Assembly: GCA_963818505.1 (NCBI GenBank)
Contig: CAWFSJ010000001.1
Location: 868,001-932,000 of the forward strand
Direction of reading: 5' to 3'
Source: JADKAV01 sp963818505
Lineage (GTDB): Bacteria > Actinomycetota > Actinomycetes > S36-B12 > UBA10799
Length of the DNA stretch: 64,000 nucleotides
Part shown: one piece after another, positions 51,326 through 58,967 of the stretch
Numbering within the stretch: position 1 is the stretch's first letter
Layout: each line of letters starts with the position of its first letter
Notes under the pieces: generated by a model
Seen by the model: only the letters and a program-made list of their open reading frames with translations
Databases searched by the model: none
Told to the model about the DNA's origin: nothing
Translations under genes and position numbers: made by a program

Positions 51326-52162
51326 TCAGCGACGGTACTTCAACGAACCGTTGACGGCGATCTTCATCGTCTTACCCATGGAGTCGCTGAAGGTCTTCGT
51401 GCACTTGAAGTCGAACCGCTTCTTCTTGTTGTTCCACTTGCCGAGGAGCGGGGATTGCCAGGCCGAAAGCTTAAGCCCATCTGGCACGCACAGCCAGTCC
51501 CTCTGGGATTGGTAAGACGACGTGCTACCTAGCATCTGGAAGGAGTCGGTCCGACTGCCCGGCTGGCAGCCGTTAACACCGAAACCCTTCTGGACCGTAC
51601 TTGTCTCACCACGAGCGGTGGTGAAGGCTGAGAACGAGATGCCCTTCGTACGCCGGTCGATCACCAGCACGTCATCATTCGGCTTGTACTGCCCGAAGAT
51701 TTGAAGATGGTACGGCGCCATTTCCCCGACGGACGCGTTGTCATTCGTGGTCGCCTCGCAGATCACCTGACCGAAATAGTGATCGCGCGCCACCGAGGTC
51801 GCATCATAGGTGTACGAGAACGGCGCACGCGACGGCTTGAAGCCGTATCTGCGAATCATCGACGGATCCCTGACCGCGTCCACCCTGAGGCTGAAGTTCT
51901 CCTCGATTGTGCTCTCGTAAGTAGTTCCAAACTGCGGAACCTCCTGCTCGCGCTCCGTCGTCCATACCGTCCAACTGATGGTGCCTTCGAGCCCCTGCTG
52001 CTTGGGTTTCGCGACCGGCGCCGCGTAAGCCGTTCCGGCAACGAGGGACAATGGCAGCACCGCGACGCCCATTAGTGCAGCGAACCGCCGCGTGTTTGCG
52101 GGGCCAAGCGCTCGAAGCATCCGGCCCGATCCAGCCAAAGCAGTGGTTGCCCTCGTGCGCAT
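51326..52162 (-). CDS. Secreted protein of unknown function
   Basis: A 278-residue exported protein. GAGGAGGAGT precedes ATG 52162; a long basic n-region ends in the hydrophobic stretch FAALMGVAVLPLSLVAGTAY before an AYAA cleavage site. The mature part is beta-rich: ISWTVWTTEREQEVPQFG, SYTYDATSVARDHYFGQVIC, VIDRRTKGISFSAFTTARGE, KRFDFKCTKTFSDSMGKTMK. Four Cys may form two disulfides. No known domain is visible. Another minus-strand gene (52284) ends 121 bp upstream of its start. It is one of the many lineage-specific secreted proteins of this region. Confidence 0.72.
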   Translation of the reverse strand: MRTRATTALAGSGRMLRALGPANTRRFAALMGVAVLPLSLVAGTAYAAPVAKPKQQGLEGTISWTVWTTEREQEVPQFGTTYESTIEENFSLRVDAVRDPSMIRRYGFKPSRAPFSYTYDATSVARDHYFGQVICEATTNDNASVGEMAPYHLQIFGQYKPNDDVLVIDRRTKGISFSAFTTARGETSTVQKGFGVNGCQPGSRTDSFQMLGSTSSYQSQRDWLCVPDGLKLSAWQSPLLGKWNNKKKRFDFKCTKTFSDSMGKTMKIAVNGSLKYRR

Positions 52163-52283
52163 GACTCCTCCTCGACAGAGTGCTGACGCTACTGCCGCAG
52201 GCGTGCCTCTACAACGGTGCGAACACCAGTCGAACCGAACAGATGAGGCCTCGGTAACGGCCGATCGGCGTTCGGAAACCGAG

Positions 52284-52796
52284 TTAGACCCCGGCACCGC
52301 CGGCGTTCTTGAGCGGCGAATTCTTCTTCAGCCTCTTGAAGTCCCACTGCCCCGTGCGATTGAACGCCACGATGCTGCCTTCGGTATTGAACCCGTTGAA
52401 AGTCACCTTGAGACTGGGGCGGGCGATGTACTTCTTCCCCTTCCACGTCAGCGGGAATGCACCCTTGTACTCAGCAGATGCGGACGGCGGCCCTTTTGCG
52501 GTCGTTGCTTGCGAGCACCCGGGGATCATGGGCTCAATGACAAAATTGCCATCGTCCCAAATCCGCGAATTTCGCACATTGTCAGCAACCTCGATGCCGG
52601 CGCGGTAGATGAACGTGTCGAAACTGACAAGCATCGTGCAGCCACCCAGGTCGTGGTGCTCGGCACACCCGATCGCCTGCTGCTCGATGCTGTAGGCGAA
52701 CTTCTTCTTGAACTTCACAGTCTCTGAGTAGGTCGGCGAATCACAGCCCGCGTAAACGGTTTTGGCCTGCGCCGGTACCGCAGTGAGCGGCGTCAT
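52284..52796 (-). CDS. Secreted-type protein with truncated signal peptide
   Basis: A 170-residue frame whose first residues (MTPLTAVPAQA, then KTVYAGCDSP) look like the last third of a signal peptide ending at an AQA cleavage site. The hydrophobic core and basic start are missing, and no start codon or SD exists upstream, only 19 bp from the stop of the acyltransferase-like gene. Four Cys (AGCDSP, IGCAEHH, GGCTML, PGCSQA) and Lys-rich strands (KFKKKFAYSIEQQ, DFKRLKKNSPLKN) follow. The gene seems to have lost its 5' end, possibly by deletion against the neighbour. Function unknown. Confidence 0.55.
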   Translation of the reverse strand: MTPLTAVPAQAKTVYAGCDSPTYSETVKFKKKFAYSIEQQAIGCAEHHDLGGCTMLVSFDTFIYRAGIEVADNVRNSRIWDDGNFVIEPMIPGCSQATTAKGPPSASAEYKGAFPLTWKGKKYIARPSLKVTFNGFNTEGSIVAFNRTGQWDFKRLKKNSPLKNAGGAGV

Positions 52797-52815
52797 GGGC
52801 GGGTCCCAGGCCGAC

Positions 52816-54151
52816 TTAGTCGACGAGTTCGTTCAGCTCCCCCTGCAAGTCAGCCGTCAGTGCGTCAAGGTCAGGGGTCGCCGCCGGGTCCGCGGTCACA
52901 GTGACGGCCAGGGTTCCCGCATAGGAAAGAGCGGCGAAGGTGACAGTGACATTGCCTCCCCCGCCGACTGCCAACGGCAACATCCGCAGGATCGGCGCCC
53001 CGGCCAACGTGACCCGCTGGCCCGGTCCCCGCAGATTCGTCAGCACCGTATGCAGATATCGCTGTCGGCGCATGTACCACCCGTAGACTCCGAGGCCCAC
53101 CATCGCCCGAACGGCCGGCGCGGCCACGAACAGCGCCGCCGGCTGCATCGCCGCAGCCTTGCGCTCCAGCATGATCGCAGCGACTCGAGCCAGCCGATCG
53201 CTCGGTGCGCCGCCACCCGGGACGCGTGCCCGGGCCTGCGTGAAAGCATTGCCCACATCCTCAGCGGTCGTCCTTCGCCGTACGGCCACCGGCACCGCGA
53301 GAACAAGGGCCGGGGGCTGCTCCCCGCGACGCTGCAGGCATGTGTGCAGTGCGCCAGCGACGGCGCTCACGAGGGCGTCATTGACCGTGGCGCCGGTGCG
53401 GTGCGCGGACGAGCGGATCGCTTCAAGGTCGGCGGTGGCCACGGTCACACGGCGTTGTCGCCCGGTGGTCGTCATAAGGGAGCAGGCAGATGCCCTGCCG
53501 ACCCGGGCGCTGGGCACATCCTCTCGTCTTCTGCCAGGGCGACGGCCCAGCAGTTCCGGGACCTTGGACAGTCCCCGAACCCGCGTCGTCCAGGCCTCCG
53601 CGGCAAGTTCCCTGTTAGAGGGTGCGGCGACGGGGAACACCCGGTCCGGTAAACCGGGGGACCCGTCCACCAACGCACCCAGGACAGCCAACCCGCCCAC
53701 CCCGTCGGCGAGTGCGTGTTGGGCAACGACCACCAATGCCACCCGCCCACCGGCCAGACCTGTGATGAAACGCGCCGCCCAAAGTGGACGGTCCAGCGGA
53801 AGTGGAGAAAGCAGTAACTGCTCGGCAGCGGCGAGCAGTTCGGTTTCACCGCCAGGGGCCGCGCACTCCACACACGTCGATGTGCCGGTCCACTGTGAAG
53901 TCGGCGTCATCGACCCAGATCGGCCGTCCGCAGCCCGGCGGCACCCGTTGGATGCGCTGGCGCAGCCGCGGCACGGACCGGATGCGGGCGGCCACCAGTC
54001 GAACCGCAGCCGCCGCGTCGAAAGGGCCGTCCGGCTCAAGCACCAGGACCACGCCGAATTGCTCCGGGACAGATGCTCGCTGCAGCGCCAGGAACATGAG
54101 GTCAGCAGGGCCTGCGCGCTCGATCCGGTGCTCTGTGCGACCCGTTGCCAC
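52816..54151 (-). pseudogene. WS/DGAT-like acyltransferase with one-base frameshift
   Basis: The N-terminal 95 residues (MATGRTEHRIERAGPADLMF; PFDAAAAVRLVAARIRSVPR; IWVDDADFTVDRHID) read from 54151. The rest reads in another frame after a GTGTGTG run near 53870-53876; removing one base gives a 444-residue protein of normal WS/DGAT length. The catalytic HHxxxDG motif is QHALADGVGG, with Gln for the first His but the second, catalytic His kept. NDALVSAVAGAL and LTNLRGPGQRVTLAG are family motifs. Such enzymes make wax esters or triacylglycerols from acyl-CoA. Either the assembly is wrong here or the gene is off. Confidence 0.8.
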
Positions 54152-54349
54152 ACATCAACCGTACGCTTTCGACCTCGTCGTGACCGCTGTGGAAAGCCGC
54201 GCGGACCGACCACAGATTCGTCTCGCCGCATGGACGTCAGAACGTCGACCGCTGACGCCGACCTGCTCCTCAACGACAGCGACTTCGCACGGTCGCCCAG
54301 TGCCGCCTGTTCAACCCTTTGGCATGAGCAGGCGCGACCTGGCAACCGA

Positions 54350-54355
54350 TAGCCT
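54350..54355 (+). promoter_or_regulatory. -10 element for a leaderless EamA-type gene
   Basis: TAGCCT lies exactly six bases before GTG 54362 and there is no SD. This spacing is that of actinobacterial leaderless transcripts, in which transcription starts at the first base of the start codon. Confidence 0.4.
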
Positions 54356-54361
54356 CACTGA

Positions 54362-55207
54362 GTGAACCTGTCCCTACTGGCCGCGGCGGGGATCACCGTG
54401 AGTTACGGCTTGGCCACGGTGTTGCAGTCGGTCGGAGCTAAGAAGACAGAAAGCCGCGAGGGCTTGGATCCGGGTCTGATCGTGCGACTCCTGCGGTCCG
54501 CGCCGTACTTGGCTGGCCTCGGCTTGGACGGCTTCGGCTACGTGCTCACCGTGATCGCCCTGCAAAGCCTGCCGCTCTTCGTCGTTGAAGCGTTCACTGC
54601 AGGCGCCCTAGCCGTAACAGCCGTAGCCGCAGCAACCTGGCTTCGCATCCCGCTGTCCCGAGGCGAGTGGCTCGGGGTGGCAGCGGTGACTGTCGGGCTG
54701 CTGGCGGTGGGCCTCTCGGCTGGACCCGACCGCGATGTCGCACTTACGCAGACCCAGAAATGGCTACCTCTGCTGGCGGCGCTCGGACTACTCATCGCAA
54801 CTGCCGTGGCAGCCCGTCTCCGGGGGCGGGCAGCGGTCACTGCGCTTGGAGGTCTTGCAGGCTTGGGGTTCGGCCTGGTGGGGATCGCAACCCGCACCCT
54901 GGACCAGCCGCTGTCCGTTACCGGCGTTCTCACGGATCCGTCCGCCTACGGTTTGGTCGCCGCCGGTGGCGTGTCACTGCTGGCTCTGGCCACGGCACTG
55001 CAGCGCGGCGGCGTCACTCAAGCGACGGCTGCGATGGTGGTAGCCGAAACCGTGGTCCCGTCGCTCATCGGGCTGGCATTCCTCGGTGACCGGGTGCGGC
55101 CGGGGTTCGAGGTGGTCGCCACGGCAGGCATGCTCGTTGCGATCGCAGGATCAGTCGCCTTGGCGCGTATGGGTGAGATCCCTGAGGAGAAACCGGCCAC
55201 GACGTGA
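54362..55207 (+). CDS. EamA/DMT-type membrane transporter
   Basis: A 281-residue membrane protein with about nine to ten hydrophobic segments in two halves, typical of the drug/metabolite transporter fold: ITVSYGLATVLQSVGA, GFGYVLTVIALQSLPLFVVE, LGVAAVTVGLLAVGL and, near the end, ATAAMVVAETVVPSLIGLAFLG in the second half. Loss of SD and a TAGCCT six bases upstream point to a leaderless GTG start. It is divergent from the WS/DGAT-like gene, 210 bp away, and its TGA lies 9 bp from the end of a convergent secreted-protein gene. Substrate unknown. Confidence 0.82.
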   Translation: MNLSLLAAAGITVSYGLATVLQSVGAKKTESREGLDPGLIVRLLRSAPYLAGLGLDGFGYVLTVIALQSLPLFVVEAFTAGALAVTAVAAATWLRIPLSRGEWLGVAAVTVGLLAVGLSAGPDRDVALTQTQKWLPLLAALGLLIATAVAARLRGRAAVTALGGLAGLGFGLVGIATRTLDQPLSVTGVLTDPSAYGLVAAGGVSLLALATALQRGGVTQATAAMVVAETVVPSLIGLAFLGDRVRPGFEVVATAGMLVAIAGSVALARMGEIPEEKPATT

Positions 55208-55215
55208 AGGCGGGA

Positions 55216-55632
55216 TTACCCGTTGACGCAGTTCTCGATCATGAAGGACGGGTCCTTGCCCCCGTACACCGCCATCTGCGCCTTGCTGACCGGGGAGAAG
55301 CCCTTGATGCGCTGCATCGAGCCTGTGCCCTTCCACTTCACGACGTACTTCGTGGGGCCGTCGCCGAAGGAGCCATCGAGGGTCCCGCGCAACTTCCCGT
55401 CGCGGATCCTGCCCCGGAAGCAGACGTATTCGCTGCTGAAGGCGCCGACGGCACCGACGACCTGCCTGCCGGTCTTGCGCAAGGCGGCGAACTCGCCGAC
55501 GTACAAGCCGTCGTTGATGTACTCGACGTTCTTCACCATGTACAGGTCGCGCGTCGTGACGGCGGTCGCAGTGGGGACGCCGATCCCGGACAGGCCTACC
55601 CCGCAGGCGACAATCAGTGCCATCTTTCGCAT
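55216..55632 (-). CDS. Small secreted protein of unknown function
   Basis: A 138-residue exported protein with signal peptide MALIVACGVGLSGIGVPTATA. The mature domain is beta-rich with conserved Gly/Tyr turns: DLYMVKNVEYINDGLYVGEF, EYVCFRGRIRDGKLRGTLDG and KYVVKWKGTGSMQRIKGFSP. It ends with SFMIENCVNG. Two Cys may form one disulfide. No family is recognised. It is convergent with the EamA-type gene and stands about 110 bp from the heliorhodopsin gene on the same strand. Confidence 0.7.
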   Translation of the reverse strand: MRKMALIVACGVGLSGIGVPTATAVTTRDLYMVKNVEYINDGLYVGEFAALRKTGRQVVGAVGAFSSEYVCFRGRIRDGKLRGTLDGSFGDGPTKYVVKWKGTGSMQRIKGFSPVSKAQMAVYGGKDPSFMIENCVNG

Positions 55633-55740
55633 GTCCCCACCGTACGTTCAGGCTCGGCCCGGACCTACGGCCGTTGCTGAGTCGTTACGAGAATGCGCCA
55701 GGCTCGGAACTGATGTGTCCGATGGCGACCTAGGCCGTCC

Positions 55741-56532
55741 TCAGCCAGCTAGCGTGCCTGCGAATACCTGCCAGGCCAACAACGACTTGGCGACCAAGCT
55801 CAACGTGATGTAGGTGCGTTCCCCGGCGAGGTAGTCCGACCAGCGCCCGACCTGTTTGTACTGCAGGTACTGGACCAGTGCGAAGACATTGAAGAAGAGG
55901 AACAGCGACACGATGATCCCGTAGACGAATCCCGGCGGTTCAGCCGAGGACGTCGATCCGGGAGCGACCACGAAGAACGCGACGATCAGCCACGGGACTA
56001 TGCCCACCATCGATCCGAAGATGAACGGCAGGAACCCGCCGCCCGGCTTCTCGTAGTCCTCCTGCACCCAGCCGAAGAAGATCATCGCCGCGTTGACGGC
56101 AAAGATCGCCGCGAGGGCAGCGACGTCGGTCAGGCCGGTGATCTGCGCGATCAGGACGATCATCATCGACGATGTGAGGGCGTACTCGACCCAGCGGGCG
56201 CGGTTGCGCTGACGTGCCAGATCCGCGGCATAACCCTTCGACCAGACTGTGGCCACGATCAGCAGCGCGATGCCGGACAGAGCAAGGAACCCTGCCACCC
56301 CCAGACCGATCGGGGTGTCCAGCAACGTGACCGGCGCCCCCGGGGTGGTGCCGGGGGGTCCCTCGAGATAGGACGCGGTGACCGGCAGGGTGAAGTCGTT
56401 GGAGAGGGCGAACACCGCCACCGCCTGGACGAGGAGGATCAGCCCCACCACGATGTTGTACCTGCGCAGACCGGCCAATCGGCCTGGCTCTACCGGGGTG
56501 GGCGCTGGCGCGCCAGCAGTTGAGGTGCTCAT
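55741..56532 (-). CDS. Heliorhodopsin
   Basis: A 263-residue seven-helix protein. Helix G carries LSLVAKSLLAWQVFAG with Lys249 as the retinal Schiff-base lysine. Helix C carries RWVEYALTSSMM, with Glu116 as counter-ion. FLFFNVFALVQYLQYKQVGR and RWSDYLAGERTYI are typical heliorhodopsin sequences. Heliorhodopsins have an inverted topology (N-terminus inside) and are light-activated sensors or regulators, not clear ion pumps; the function is debated. The start is ATG 56532 with GGAG in GGAGATC just before it. No retinal synthesis gene is visible in the window. The downstream gene is a small secreted protein of unknown function. Confidence 0.92.
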   Translation of the reverse strand: MSTSTAGAPAPTPVEPGRLAGLRRYNIVVGLILLVQAVAVFALSNDFTLPVTASYLEGPPGTTPGAPVTLLDTPIGLGVAGFLALSGIALLIVATVWSKGYAADLARQRNRARWVEYALTSSMMIVLIAQITGLTDVAALAAIFAVNAAMIFFGWVQEDYEKPGGGFLPFIFGSMVGIVPWLIVAFFVVAPGSTSSAEPPGFVYGIIVSLFLFFNVFALVQYLQYKQVGRWSDYLAGERTYITLSLVAKSLLAWQVFAGTLAG

Positions 56533-56593
56533 GATCTCCACGCTAGCCGCCCGGCCCACATGCGCAACGCGGCTCGCTCGGGGCCGGAATCGA

Positions 56594-58246
56594 TCAGGTC
56601 TGCTCCGGCTGCGCGGCCGCTTCCAGGGCTTCCCGGAACTTCTCCAGCCGCGCCACCATGTCCGCACCTTGTGGGCCCAACTTCGGCCAGAAGTGCGCGC
56701 CTATCAGCACCTGGGTGTCGTAGACGAGATCAGTCGTCAGGTGGAAATTCGGATCCTCCACCTGAGGCGGCAACCGCACCCCCTTCTCCTTGGCGGCAGC
56801 GAGCAGGCCCGGCAACGCAGCCTTCCCCAGGTTGCTCAGCGTCTTGTCGCTCGTCTCCCAATCCACGTGGTAGGCGGGAGCGGGTTGGGCGGACGGCACG
56901 TCCCAGGCGTCCGGGTCCGTCGCCGTCTCTCGGCTGAAGGCGTAGTCGAACGGCTTCGCGGCAGCGTCACGCTGTGTCAACGGCTCCCCCAGATCCCACT
57001 GCTCCCGCAAGGTCGCCAGCATCGAGGTGTGGCGGTGTTCCTCGTTGTAAACAGAGCCTGGTTCAACCCACGGAGACACCACGATGGCGGGCACGCGGTA
57101 CCCGGAGCGATCGAAGCGGAAGCCGAACTGGCCGGCTGGCGCTGAGGCCTCGGGGGCAGGCACCGGTCCGGGCGGCACGTGGTCGTAGGTTCCACCGGGC
57201 TCATCCCAACCGATGAACAAGGTGGTGTTCCAGACGTTGGACCCGGTCTCCGAACGCATGTTGCGGTAAGCGGTGAACAGCCGGTCCAGGAACGCCTCAC
57301 CGGACAGGATTGACGATGGCGGATCGACCTGCAGTTCCAAACCCTTCGCCAGGGCCGCCCCGGCCGCCGGGTGGTAGTCCCCGTGGCCCAGTAGCAGGTT
57401 GGGCTCGATCAGCGAGAAGTCCGGCAGGTTCCCGTCAGCGGCGTCCTTCTCGAAGTCTTCGAAGGGGACAAAGTGAGTGGCGAAACGGTCCTTCAACCGC
57501 GGCCAGTGGATCACACCGGTCAGCGGGATCTGTCCGTCCTTGACGTAGACCTTCCACGTCTTCCCGAGCGCCTCCAGACGGTTGAACAACGTCTCGGCCG
57601 TGTTGTCCTTGACCCAGTGCGATACGGGGGTATTCACGGTCCCACCGGTGGGAAGCGGGGTGCAGGTGGCCGCGGTCCAGAAGGACCGGTTCATGAAGGT
57701 CTGTGACGGGACCTCGCAGAACCAGTGGTCGAAGACCCCGAACTCACGCGCAAGGCCATTGAGCACCGGCACTTGCTCCGGGGTGTAGCACTGCATGATC
57801 TGCGCGTACTCCGCGTAGGTGGGCTGGCGACCCATCTCCCAGGTGAAGAACGAGATGTAGTCCTTGACGAAGCCGTCCATCGTCGGGGTAGCGCCCTCGG
57901 GCGGCGCGTTCCACGGCTCGGCCATGGTGTCGGCTCCGGCGAAGCGGTTGTGCTCATCCACGATGCCGTACAACTGCGTGTTGGTGTGGTAGAACTCCTC
58001 CCCGGAGTCAGGGCAGGGCGCGTCCATGTCTGTGCCCACGAATACGCCGACCTGACCGCTGCCGTCGCGTGGTTGGTGCTCGGCCCAATCCGGCACGGGG
58101 TTGCTCAAGTCCTTCCCGATCACGCCCTCGAACGTCTTGGCGTCGCCAGGGCCGTAGAGGTGCCCGAGCAAGTTGTCCAGGGAGCGATTCTCGAAGATGA
58201 CTAGGACCAAGTGATCCATGGCATGCGTGCGGTCCGTGTCCAGCAT
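56594..58246 (-). CDS. Phospholipase C-like phosphoesterase (acid phosphatase family)
   Basis: A 550-residue member of the phosphoesterase family of bacterial non-specific phospholipases C and acid phosphatases. Metal and nucleophile motifs: HLVLVIFENRSLDNLLGHLY near the N-terminus (Asn/Glu), GRQPTYAEYAQ, PSQTFMNRSFWTAAT, LFIGWDEPGGTYDHVPPGP and RVPAIVVSPWVEPG. It hydrolyses phosphate esters of lipids or other organophosphates. There is no signal peptide from ATG 58246, which is unusual, because relatives are mostly exported by Tat. An upstream stop and the palindromic repeat copy 2 at 58307 limit any longer N-terminus. Confidence 0.87.
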   Translation of the reverse strand: MLDTDRTHAMDHLVLVIFENRSLDNLLGHLYGPGDAKTFEGVIGKDLSNPVPDWAEHQPRDGSGQVGVFVGTDMDAPCPDSGEEFYHTNTQLYGIVDEHNRFAGADTMAEPWNAPPEGATPTMDGFVKDYISFFTWEMGRQPTYAEYAQIMQCYTPEQVPVLNGLAREFGVFDHWFCEVPSQTFMNRSFWTAATCTPLPTGGTVNTPVSHWVKDNTAETLFNRLEALGKTWKVYVKDGQIPLTGVIHWPRLKDRFATHFVPFEDFEKDAADGNLPDFSLIEPNLLLGHGDYHPAAGAALAKGLELQVDPPSSILSGEAFLDRLFTAYRNMRSETGSNVWNTTLFIGWDEPGGTYDHVPPGPVPAPEASAPAGQFGFRFDRSGYRVPAIVVSPWVEPGSVYNEEHRHTSMLATLREQWDLGEPLTQRDAAAKPFDYAFSRETATDPDAWDVPSAQPAPAYHVDWETSDKTLSNLGKAALPGLLAAAKEKGVRLPPQVEDPNFHLTTDLVYDTQVLIGAHFWPKLGPQGADMVARLEKFREALEAAAQPEQT

Positions 58247-58306
58247 TTGCCCTCCAGCGTTAGCTCGTCAATCGATCTAAGCACCGTCGATCGGGCCTAT
58301 GCGTGA

Positions 58307-58378
58307 GTTGGTTAGAGGTTGTGGTCCTGGTTAGCGAATCCACGCGTGTTTTCGCTAACCAACAGCACAACCTCTAAC
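58307..58378. repeat. Palindromic repeat copy 2
   Basis: 72 bp: outer arms GTTAGAGGTTGTG / CACAACCTCTAAC, inner arms GGTTAGCGAA / TTCGCTAACC, centre CACGCGTG. It is identical to copy 3 at 58861 over all 72 bp. It stands between the phosphoesterase start and a gene fragment. Confidence 0.88.
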
Positions 58379-58406
58379 CAGGTCGCCCGGGTCCGGTTTG
58401 GCCGGC

Positions 58407-58860
58407 CTATTTGGGCACCCTTGCGCAGGCACACACAGGCGCCGACCGCGGCTTGAGCGTGGCCCCGAACCGCACTTGCGACTTGCCCGCGCGAACAGTC
58501 TTGGTCGACTTCGTCTTGGGCTTTCCGCAGAGTTGCACCTTGTGACCCTCCGCGCCCGGAAGATCTTGGGCTTGGCGAGTCGCTTGCGCACACTGCGACC
58601 TGTGACACCGACTGTGGGCTCGGAAACGAGCAGGCCCTGAAGAGAACCGACTTGAGTGGGATTCCAAGCCAGGGTCACAGTGCAAGAAGCCAGCGCGGGG
58701 AGCCGTACGCCGACACAGCCGTCCTGGACGACCGAGATTCCACGTGGGGTGACGGGCGCGCTCGGCGTCACCGCGGCGGTGCGCCAAGTGCCGCCATCGC
58801 GAGCATTCGGCATACCCGTTCTGGTCGGCGGCAATCTCGCCGCCGGGGCCCCGCCAGCGC
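58407..58860 (-). pseudogene. Choice-of-anchor D-like 3' gene fragment between two repeat copies
   Basis: The minus strand reads VVQDGCVGVRLPALASCTVT, LAWNPTQVGSLQGLLV, then a frame change near 58560 (one base missing), then AEGHKVQLCGKPKTKSTKTV, RAGKSQVRFGATLKPRSAPV and CACARVPK, stop TAG at 58407. The first part matches choice-of-anchor D-type beta-sandwich domains of exported proteins. The 5' end is cut off at repeat copy 3, so there is no start codon or signal. The fragment fills almost exactly the space between copies 2 and 3, as if excised or inserted with them. Confidence 0.6.
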
Positions 58861-58932
58861 GTTGGTTAGAGGTTGTGGTCCTGGTTAGCGAATCCACGCG
58901 TGTTTTCGCTAACCAACAGCACAACCTCTAAC
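58861..58932. repeat. Palindromic repeat copy 3
   Basis: 72 bp identical to copy 2 in the same orientation. Its right flank continues GCGGGCG, as does the right flank of copy 1 at 451, so a short flank may belong to the element. Confidence 0.88.
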
Positions 58933-58967
58933 GCGGGCGGTCTGGCAGCGTAGCCCGGTCCTGCCGC

